Below, piece after piece: positions 8,982 to 15,228 of a DNA stretch of 18,143 bases. Made by a program: the position numbers and the translations under genes. The notes below the pieces were generated by a model, which saw nothing but the letters and a program-made list of their open reading frames with translations, did not search any database and had not been told where the DNA came from. The stretch's first letter is position 1, and every line of letters begins with the position of its first letter. The stretch covers positions 1-18,143 of the forward strand of contig CAZNNH010000123.1 in NCBI GenBank assembly GCA_964574335.1, read 5' to 3'. Source of the DNA: CAZNNH01 sp964574335 (GTDB lineage: Bacteria; Acidobacteriota; Vicinamibacteria; Fen-336).

Positions 8982-9029
8982 GTCCGTCGCCGGATCGTGT
9001 CCCCCGTCCGTCGCCGGATCGTGTCCCCC
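8967..9029. repeat. Tandem repeat, 24-bp unit, 2.6 copies
   Basis: Identical 24-bp units occupy 8967-8990 and 8991-9014, and the first 15 bases of a third occupy 9015-9029. The unit begins CGGATCGTGTCCCCC, the right arm of the adjacent palindrome. It ends 12 bp before the stop codon of the cytochrome gene. Confidence 0.85.
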
Positions 9030-9041
9030 GGTTCGTCTATC

Positions 9042-9461
9042 TCAGTGCTTGCCCGGCTCCAGCTTGACGCCTCTCCGCTCGTAGGTGACGTAGGCCTCCA
9101 TCGCCACCAGCTCGCTGCTGTCGAGGGGCAGCGCCTCTCCCTCCAGCGGGTTGCGCAGGCACCAGTTGATCATCTCGCGCAGGGCGACCACCCGCCCGAG
9201 CTGCTTCTGGAACTTGGGGTACGTCTCGGGGTGGCTGTTGGCCGCGTTGGGGTGGCACTGGGCGCAGGCGACGCCGTTGGTGCCGAGCTTGTCGCTGGTC
9301 CAGAGCTGGCGCCCCTGGTCGACGACGCTCATGAACTCCTTGTTCCAGTGCTCCACGTCCTCCTTGCTGAACTCGTCGGCGCCGGCTGGCCCGAAGCCGG
9401 CGAGCAGGAAAAGGGCCAAAGTCGCCCCCAGAATGGATGCTGCGGTCTTGTGAGTCGACAA
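9042..9461 (-). CDS. Small periplasmic mono-heme cytochrome c, possible His/Cys ligation
   Basis: This 139-residue protein has a signal peptide (about 1-28, ending PAGADE) and one heme c motif CAQCH (66-70). The C-terminal part reads REMINWCLRNPLEGEALP then DSSELVAMEAY (95-124). From memory this resembles the TsdA/SoxA cytochrome region in which a Cys is the second axial ligand, so Cys101 is a candidate distal ligand. The start is TTG at 9461, supported by GGAGG 7 nt upstream; no ATG is available before the mature part. The gene begins 13 nt after the phosphoesterase stop, so it is the last gene of that operon. It may deliver electrons to the di-heme peroxidase or be a redox enzyme itself. 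Confidence 0.85.
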   Translation of the reverse strand: MSTHKTAASILGATLALFLLAGFGPAGADEFSKEDVEHWNKEFMSVVDQGRQLWTSDKLGTNGVACAQCHPNAANSHPETYPKFQKQLGRVVALREMINWCLRNPLEGEALPLDSSELVAMEAYVTYERRGVKLEPGKH

Positions 9462-9474
9462 GAGCTTCCCTCCC

Positions 9475-10551
9475 TTAATAGTGGGTCTGAGGGGCGATCC
9501 GAGCCGCTTCGCTCTGGAAGACGGTGTCCTCGGGCTGCCCGGTCTTGGGGTCGAAGGCCACCTTGCGGTTGGTGTTGTTGTACAGGTTGTAGTCCAGCGC
9601 CACCCGCCCGGTGTCGACGTCGATGAACTGCCAGCCGGTGGCGTCCCGCTCGAAGAACGGGTCGGCCCGGTTCATGGGCACGGTCAGCTTGGGGAGCATC
9701 TGCTTGGCCTGGGCGTAGCTCTGCGGGTACGGCCAGGGCCAGGCGGTGGCCATCACCGCGTTGAAGCTGATGTTGCCGATCTGGTTGTACTGGATCTGGT
9801 GGACGTGGCCGTAGATCACGTTGACCTTGTCGAAGGGCTTGAGCAGGGCCTGCACCTGCTCGGCGTCGTCGGTCCAGAAGTTCCAGCCCTTGTAGATCTT
9901 CTGGAGCGGCGAGTGCGAGAAGACCACGATCGGGGTCTCCTTCTTGACCTTCTCCAGGTCCTTGCGCAGCCACTCCCGCTGCTTCTCGCCGACCATGAAC
10001 GGCGAGCCGTTGGGGTTGTCGAGGCCGGCCATCTCCATCATCCGCTGCTCGGCCGAGGGCCAGCGCTCGTAAGTCCACTTGGGGTCGGTCAGGATGCTGT
10101 TGAGGACCACGAAGTGCACGCCCTTGTGGTCCCAGGAGTGGTAGTGGGGACCGTACAGCGTGGACCAGTACTCGCCCAGGTCGAGGTAGTAGTCGTGCTC
10201 GCCGAGGACGCAGTGGGTCTCGTAGTTGAGCTTGGCCAGCATCTCGGCCCCGTGGTCGAGCTCGGCCTTCTTGCCGAGCTGGCCCAGGTCGCCGCCGAAG
10301 ATCACGAAGTCCGGCTTCGGCTGCAGCAGGTTGGTCTCGGCGACCGCGCGGATCAGCCCCCGGTCCCAGTTGCGGACGAACTTGGCGCCGCTGATCTGCT
10401 GGATGTGGGAGTCGGAGATGTGGGCGAAGGTGAAGCTCTGGGCGGGCTCGGCGAAGGCCAGCTCCACCACGCTGAGCGGGAGGGTGCTGACCGCGGCGGC
10501 GGTGCCCGCGCTCTTCAGGAAGTCGCGTCGCGTCACGCGGAAGTCGCTCAT
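9475..10551 (-). CDS. Tat-exported calcineurin-like metallophosphoesterase
   Basis: This 358-residue protein starts with a twin-arginine signal (TRRDFLKSAG, 7-16; cleavage near AFA/EPA, about residue 34), so it is exported folded, probably with metals loaded. Metallophosphoesterase motifs appear in order: DSH (47-49), GGDLG (86-90), GEHD (117-120), FSHSPL (211-216) and GHVH (248-251). The third motif is GEHD where the family normally has GNH(D/E), so Glu118 replaces a metal- and phosphate-binding Asn. The substrate is unknown; phosphomonoesters, phosphodiesters or nucleotides are possible. ATG at 10551 overlaps the peroxidase stop in ATGA, so translation is coupled. Its placement between a peroxidase and a cytochrome is odd, because no phosphate chemistry is expected there. 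Confidence 0.9.
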   Translation of the reverse strand: MSDFRVTRRDFLKSAGTAAAVSTLPLSVVELAFAEPAQSFTFAHISDSHIQQISGAKFVRNWDRGLIRAVAETNLLQPKPDFVIFGGDLGQLGKKAELDHGAEMLAKLNYETHCVLGEHDYYLDLGEYWSTLYGPHYHSWDHKGVHFVVLNSILTDPKWTYERWPSAEQRMMEMAGLDNPNGSPFMVGEKQREWLRKDLEKVKKETPIVVFSHSPLQKIYKGWNFWTDDAEQVQALLKPFDKVNVIYGHVHQIQYNQIGNISFNAVMATAWPWPYPQSYAQAKQMLPKLTVPMNRADPFFERDATGWQFIDVDTGRVALDYNLYNNTNRKVAFDPKTGQPEDTVFQSEAARIAPQTHY

Positions 10552-11756
10552 CGTGCCCCCCCTTGCTCGGCGGCCGGAGCCTCCGGCGCCTCGGCCGGAG
10601 CCTCCAGAGCCTTCTGAAGCTCGGCGTACTGCGGGCTGGTCAGCGCCTCCATGAAGGCCACCAGGTCGTCGATCTGCTCGTCGCTCAGGTTGAGCGGGCG
10701 GATCCCGCCGCTCAGGAAGTCGTTGACCGGGTCGCCCTCGTGGGTGACGCCGCCGTTGTTGTAGTGGACCACCGCCTCGCGCAGCGTCTCGAGGCTGCCG
10801 TCGTGCATGTACGGTGCGGTCACCGCCACGTTGCGCAGGGTCGGGGTCTTGAACGACCCCAGGTCGTCGAAGTCGGTGGTGACGGCGAAGCGGCCCAGCT
10901 CCGAGCTGCGCTTGTCGGTCAGGACCTTCACGTCGACATCCGCCGCCTTGACCTTGGCGTCGATGTAGGCGGTGGCCAGCGCCGGCACGTCCTGCTGGAT
11001 GGCGTTGATCCCCACCCCGATGTTGTGGAAGCGGTTGTCGGTGAACAGCGCCTGGGTCTGCTCGACGACGTGGCAGGAGACGCAGCGGCCCTGGTTGACG
11101 AAGATGTCGAAGCCCCGCTTCTGCTGCTCGGTGAGGGCGTCCCGCTTGCCCGCGAAGTAGTACTGGTCGAAGGGCGAGTCGCCCGCGATCTGGGTCCGCT
11201 CGAAGGAAGCGATCGCCTGGGTGACCTCCTTCATGGTGATGGCGGCCCCTTCCTTGGCGAAGACCGACTTGAAGGCCGCCGCGTACTCGGGATCGGTGCG
11301 GACGATCTCCAGGATCGGCTCATGGTCCTTGAGGCCCATCTCCACCGGGTTGATGAAGGGATGCAGCGACTGCTCCTCCAGGCTGGGCGAGCGCCCGTCC
11401 CAGAACTGGGCCTTGAAGTAGGCGGCGTTGATGACGGTGGGCGCGTTGCGGGTGCCGGTCAGCTTCTTCCCTTCCGGGCCCATGATCCCCTCCGAGACAT
11501 GGAGCGGGCTGTCGGTGAGCGCCTTGTCGAGATCGTGGCAGGTCGCGCAGGCGACCTCGCCGGTGGTGCTGAACCTTTGGTCCAGGAACAGCTTCTCTCC
11601 GAGCGCGATCTTCTCCGGGGTCTGGGGGTTGTCGGCGGGGACCGAGAGCGTTGGCAGGCCCAGGGGTGTGGAGGGCCCCTTGGCCTCTTCCGCGTAGGTC
11701 CCGACGACGAGCACCAGCCCGACGGAGAGGAGCGTTCCGATAAGGATCTTATTCAT
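10548..11756 (-). CDS. ccp: Di-heme cytochrome c peroxidase (CcpA/MauG superfamily)
   Basis: This 402-residue exported protein has a signal sequence (about 1-22) and two heme c motifs, CATCH (70-74) and CVSCH (225-229). The spacing and the NPVEMG segment (Glu139 as likely catalytic acid) are typical of bacterial di-heme peroxidases. YMHDGS (316-321) supplies Met317 as the axial ligand of the high-potential heme, so it fits CcpA-type peroxidases rather than MauG, which uses Tyr. It should reduce hydrogen peroxide to water in the periplasm with electrons from a small cytochrome. The Ala/Glu/Pro-rich C-terminus (about 385-402) is an extension. ATG at 11756 overlaps the upstream regulator stop as ATGA, and GGAGGAGAAG lies before it. 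Confidence 0.93.
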   Translation of the reverse strand: MNKILIGTLLSVGLVLVVGTYAEEAKGPSTPLGLPTLSVPADNPQTPEKIALGEKLFLDQRFSTTGEVACATCHDLDKALTDSPLHVSEGIMGPEGKKLTGTRNAPTVINAAYFKAQFWDGRSPSLEEQSLHPFINPVEMGLKDHEPILEIVRTDPEYAAAFKSVFAKEGAAITMKEVTQAIASFERTQIAGDSPFDQYYFAGKRDALTEQQKRGFDIFVNQGRCVSCHVVEQTQALFTDNRFHNIGVGINAIQQDVPALATAYIDAKVKAADVDVKVLTDKRSSELGRFAVTTDFDDLGSFKTPTLRNVAVTAPYMHDGSLETLREAVVHYNNGGVTHEGDPVNDFLSGGIRPLNLSDEQIDDLVAFMEALTSPQYAELQKALEAPAEAPEAPAAEQGGAR

Positions 11757-12208
11757 GATTCTCGCTTCTCCTCCCTACGACAGGAACGACAGTAACCACG
11801 GAGCTGCACCCGATGGTCCAGCACCTCGAAGCCGAGGCGCGAGGTGTCCGGGATCGGGAGGGCGTCGAGCCGCCGGTCCGAGATGTCGATGACGGCGTTG
11901 CAGCGCAGGCAGACCAGGTGATGATGGACCTCGGTGCGCCAGTCGTAGCGGACCATGGAGCCCGGATGGCAGGCGCGGGTGAGCACCCCCAGCGCCACCA
12001 GCGTCTCGAGGGTCCGATAGACGGTGGCGCGCGAGACTCCCTGGGACCGCCGGGTGACCGCCTGGAAGACCTGATCGGCGGTGGGGTGGTCGTCGAGGTC
12101 GAGAACCGCCTCGAGGACCAGCCGACGCTGTAACGTGTGGGGGATGCCGCGCTCGCGGCAGAGCGTCTTGAAGGCCTCGAGACGTCTTTGCCTCGTCTTG
12201 GCGTCCAT
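11753..12208 (-). CDS. perR: PerR-type Fur-family repressor
   Basis: This 151-residue metalloregulator is placed at ATG 12208; an in-frame TTG at 12217 would add three residues. It has an N-terminal winged helix (TVYRTLETL recognition region) and a C-terminal dimer domain. Numbered from the TTG, the five Bacillus PerR regulatory ligands (H37, D85, H91, H93, D104) appear at a constant offset of seven: His44, Asp92, His98, His100 and Asp111. The structural zinc cysteines also match (Cys103, Cys106, Cys143, Cys146). Asp92 rather than Glu at the D85 position favours PerR over Fur. It should sense peroxide by metal-catalysed His oxidation, which is known for PerR and inferred here. It is the first gene of the peroxidase operon and probably represses it through the palindrome at 12235-12253. 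Confidence 0.88.
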   Translation of the reverse strand: MDAKTRQRRLEAFKTLCRERGIPHTLQRRLVLEAVLDLDDHPTADQVFQAVTRRSQGVSRATVYRTLETLVALGVLTRACHPGSMVRYDWRTEVHHHLVCLRCNAVIDISDRRLDALPIPDTSRLGFEVLDHRVQLRGYCRSCRREEKRES

Positions 12209-12234
12209 CTCACCCAACCGGACCGGCCAACCTG

Positions 12235-12253
12235 GGTGAGATTCAATCTCACC
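12235..12253. promoter_or_regulatory. Perfect 9-1-9 palindrome, probable PerR/Fur-type operator
   Basis: GGTGAGATTCAATCTCACC is a perfect inverted repeat with one central base, the geometry of PerR/Fur boxes. On the minus strand it covers the -10 box of the repressor promoter. A third half-site, ATCTCACCCA (12207-12216), overlaps the repressor start codon and pairs with TGGGTGAGAT (12233-12242). Binding would block transcription of the whole operon. Confidence 0.8.
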
Positions 12254-12269
12254 TGGATGGGCGTGTCAA
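12241..12269 (-). promoter_or_regulatory. Housekeeping promoter of the perR-ccp operon
   Basis: On the minus strand a perfect TTGACA (12269-12264) is followed after 17 nt by TTGAAT (12246-12241), four of six matches to the -10 consensus. Transcription should start near 12234, about 26 nt before the ATG at 12208. The -10 lies in the centre of the 19-bp palindrome. Confidence 0.65.
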
Positions 12270-12366
12270 GGGATTTCGGAGCCATCGACCGCCGGGCCGG
12301 GGAGGCCCCGCCGGCCGGCGGTGTATCCTACCCGGGCCCCGAGGTCCTGTCCGAGCGAGTGAGCGA

Positions 12367-13743
12367 ATGCGAGTCCTGATTGCAGGCGGAGGCCAGGTCG
12401 GCGCCGCCATCGCCGGACGGCTGGTCCGCGAAGGCAACGAGGTCGTCATCGTCGAGCCCGACGCCAGCCGCTGCGCCCAGCTCGAGGCTACGCTGGACGC
12501 CAAGATCGTGGAGGGCAACGCCGCCCGGGTGCTGACCCTCAAGCGGGCCGGGATCCGCGACGCCGAGATGCTGATCGCGGTCACCGACGACGACGAGACC
12601 AACATCCTCGCCTGCCTGATCGCCCAGGTGGAATCCAAGGCCCGGATCAAGGTAGCCCGGGTGCGTACCCACGAGGTCGAGCAGTGGCGCCGGGTGACCG
12701 CCCAGGCCGGGCTGGGCATCGACCTCATCATCCATCCCGAGAGCGAGATCGCCGAGCGGATCATGCGGGTGGTGAGGATCCCGGGCGTCTCCGACATCCT
12801 CGACTTCGCCGGCGGCCAGGTGAGGCTGTTCGGGATGAACGTCGCGCCCGGGGCCTGGCTGGTCGACAAGAGCCTGGAGGAGCTCCGCGACGCGGGCCCG
12901 CCGAAGAGCTCGCTGGTCGCCATGATCTTCCGGGGGCAGCAGGTGATCATCCCGCACGGCGCCCAGCGCCTGCGCGAGGGGGACCACATCTACACCGTTG
13001 GCACCCGCGACAACCAGGCGGAGCTGCTCCGCTTCATGGGCCTCGAGCCGCGGGAGGCGCTGCACCGGGTCTTTGTCATCGGCGGCAAGCAGATCGGCAT
13101 CACCGTGGCCGAGGTGCTCGAGCAGCAGGGGGTCAAGGTCAAGCTCTTCGAGAAGGACCCGGCGCGCTGCGAGAAGATCTCCACCATCCTCAGCAAGACC
13201 ATCGTGGTGGGCGGCGACGGGACCGACCAGCGGCTGCTGGAGGATGAGAACGTCGAAGGGGTGGACGCCTACCTGGCGCTGACCCCGGACGACGAGGTCA
13301 ACATCCTGGCGGCTCTGTTGGCTCGACGCCTCGGGGTCAGGAAGGTGGTGGCCCTCACCAACCGCCTCAGCTTCCTGTCCACCGCCCAGCGCCTGGGGAT
13401 CGACGCCGCCTTCAGCCCGCGGATGGCGGCGGTCGACCGGATCCTGCAATACGTGCGCAAGGGTCGGGTGATGTCGGTCACCACCTTCCGCGAGGAGGAG
13501 GCCGAGGCGATCGAGCTGATCGCCACCGAGGGGACCCGGTACGTGGGCAAGCGCCTGCGCGAGATCCGCCTCCCGAGAGGCGCCATCGTGGGGGCGCTCG
13601 TCCGCCCCGACGGGGAGGTCCTGGTGCCGCGGGGCGACGACTCGATCGGGGTCGGCGACCGGGTGATCTTCTTCAGCCTGGAGAGCGTGGTGCCGGAGCT
13701 GGAGTCGGCCTTCCTGGTGGAGGGCTCCCGGGGCCGCGCTTGA
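12367..13743 (+). CDS. trkA: Trk potassium uptake regulatory subunit TrkA
   Basis: This 458-residue cytoplasmic protein, the same length as E. coli TrkA, has a duplicated layout. RCK_N domains lie at about 1-125 and 233-350, and RCK_C domains at about 140-225 and 370-450. The first nucleotide site has an intact GGGQVG (7-12) with acidic Glu30 after the second strand. The second reads GGKQIG (239-244), where Lys replaces the middle Gly of GxGxxG, so the two sites may bind nucleotide differently. TrkA gates the TrkH channel in response to NAD(H) or ATP/ADP in known systems. TATCCT (12324-12329) behind TG is a possible extended -10. The start diverges from the perR operon across a 158-nt region. 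Its stop overlaps the trkH start. Confidence 0.96.
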   Translation: MRVLIAGGGQVGAAIAGRLVREGNEVVIVEPDASRCAQLEATLDAKIVEGNAARVLTLKRAGIRDAEMLIAVTDDDETNILACLIAQVESKARIKVARVRTHEVEQWRRVTAQAGLGIDLIIHPESEIAERIMRVVRIPGVSDILDFAGGQVRLFGMNVAPGAWLVDKSLEELRDAGPPKSSLVAMIFRGQQVIIPHGAQRLREGDHIYTVGTRDNQAELLRFMGLEPREALHRVFVIGGKQIGITVAEVLEQQGVKVKLFEKDPARCEKISTILSKTIVVGGDGTDQRLLEDENVEGVDAYLALTPDDEVNILAALLARRLGVRKVVALTNRLSFLSTAQRLGIDAAFSPRMAAVDRILQYVRKGRVMSVTTFREEEAEAIELIATEGTRYVGKRLREIRLPRGAIVGALVRPDGEVLVPRGDDSIGVGDRVIFFSLESVVPELESAFLVEGSRGRA

Positions 13744-15191
13744 TCCGCCTCTCGGCCGTCGCCTACGTGCTGGGCCAGCTCCTGCTGGCGCTGGCGGTGT
13801 CGTTGCTGTTCCCCCTCGGCTACGGGCTGTGGCTCGGCGGCCAGGACGTGGTGATCTTCGCCGGCGCCGCGGCCGCCACCGCCGGGGTCGGCGGACTGCT
13901 GGTGCTGCTGATGCCCCGGCCCGATCGCGACCTGGGCCAGCGCGAGGGGCTGCTGCTGGTGGTGGCCACCTGGCTGCTGGTGGCGCTGTTCGGCGGCCTC
14001 CCCTTCTACTTCTCCCCCCACTTCCAGAGCTTCACCGACGCCTACTTCGAGGCGGCCAGCGGCTTCACCACCACCGGCGCTACCGTGCTCGACCGGGTGG
14101 AGGTGCTGTCGCGGCCGCTGCAGCTCTGGCGCTGCTTCTCCCACTGGCTGGGCGGGATGGGGATCGTGCTGCTGGGGGTTGCGGTGCTGCCGCTGGTGGG
14201 CCACGGCGGCATGTCCCTGTACCGGGCCGAGTTCTCGGGCGCCAAGTCCGAGAAGCTCAAGCCCCGCATCACCGAGACGGCGCTGGCCTTGTGGAAGATC
14301 TACTTCGCCTTCACGGTGATCGAGTTCGTGGCCCTGAGGTGGGCGGGGATGGACGCCTTCGAGGCCGCCTGCCACACCTTCTCGACTCTCGGCACCGGCG
14401 GCTTCTCGACCCGCACCGCCAGCATCGCGGGCTTCGAGAGCCCTCTCATCGAGTACATCATCATCGTCTTCATGCTGCTGGCCGGCGCCAGCTTCATCCA
14501 GCACTACCGGCTGTTCGTGGAGCGGCGGCCGCGCCGCTTCTTTAGTGACGTCGAGATCCGCTACTTCGGCATCGTCACCATAGGCGCCGCCTCGGTGATC
14601 GCGGTGGTGCTGATGCTGGACGCCGACTACGCGCCGGAGCGGGCGGTGCGCGCCTCGCTCTTCCAGGTCAGCTCGATCATCACCACCACCGGCTTCGTGA
14701 CCGACGACTTCGAGCTGTGGCACCCGCTGCCGCAGATGCTGTTGCTGGCCCTGATGTTCGTGGGGGGCTGCACCGGGTCGACGGCGGGCGGGCTCAAGAT
14801 GTCGCGGGTCCTGCTGATGCTCAAGGTGGTGGGCCGCGAGTTCCAGCGCATGGTGGAGAGGCGCGGCGTCTTCGCGGCGCGCCTGGGGGGGCGGGTGGTC
14901 CCCGAGGCCACCGTCCAGAGCCTGCTCAACTTGATCTACCTGGCCTTCCTGGTGAACTTCGTCTCCTGCCTGCTGCTGGCGGCGTGCGGCGTCGACGTCC
15001 TCACCTCGATCGCTGCGGTGGCGGCGTCGATGTTCAACATCGGACCCGGCCTGGGCAGCGTGGGCCCGGCCGAGAACTACGGCCACCTGCCGGCGCTGGC
15101 CAAGTGGGTGCTCTCCGGCTGCATGATCGCGGGCCGGCTGGAGTTCTACACGGTGCTGGTGATCCTGACCCCGGCCTTCTGGCGCAAGTAG
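13740..15191 (+). CDS. trkH: Trk/Ktr-type potassium translocating subunit TrkH
   Basis: This 483-residue inner-membrane protein has four repeated M1-P-M2 units. Their selectivity-filter segments are TTTGAT (110-115), STLGTGG (215-221), ITTTGF (314-319) and NIGPGL (433-438), each with the potassium-coordinating Gly. The segment GGCTGSTAGG (342-351) matches the intramembrane gating loop, and the C-terminus carries the typical MIAGRLE. The start is TTG at 13740, overlapping the trkA stop as TTGA, so translation is coupled and the two subunits are made together. No strong Shine-Dalgarno sequence is seen. It takes up potassium together with TrkA. Confidence 0.95.
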   Translation: MIRLSAVAYVLGQLLLALAVSLLFPLGYGLWLGGQDVVIFAGAAAATAGVGGLLVLLMPRPDRDLGQREGLLLVVATWLLVALFGGLPFYFSPHFQSFTDAYFEAASGFTTTGATVLDRVEVLSRPLQLWRCFSHWLGGMGIVLLGVAVLPLVGHGGMSLYRAEFSGAKSEKLKPRITETALALWKIYFAFTVIEFVALRWAGMDAFEAACHTFSTLGTGGFSTRTASIAGFESPLIEYIIIVFMLLAGASFIQHYRLFVERRPRRFFSDVEIRYFGIVTIGAASVIAVVLMLDADYAPERAVRASLFQVSSIITTTGFVTDDFELWHPLPQMLLLALMFVGGCTGSTAGGLKMSRVLLMLKVVGREFQRMVERRGVFAARLGGRVVPEATVQSLLNLIYLAFLVNFVSCLLLAACGVDVLTSIAAVAASMFNIGPGLGSVGPAENYGHLPALAKWVLSGCMIAGRLEFYTVLVILTPAFWRK

Positions 15192-15228
15192 CCCCCGGCC
15201 GGCTGCCGAAGTGCTACCCTCGGGCGTC

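Noticed and set aside
8881..9029. Short CRISPR array
   Set aside because: The units are contiguous tandem copies without variable spacers, and no cas gene is present.
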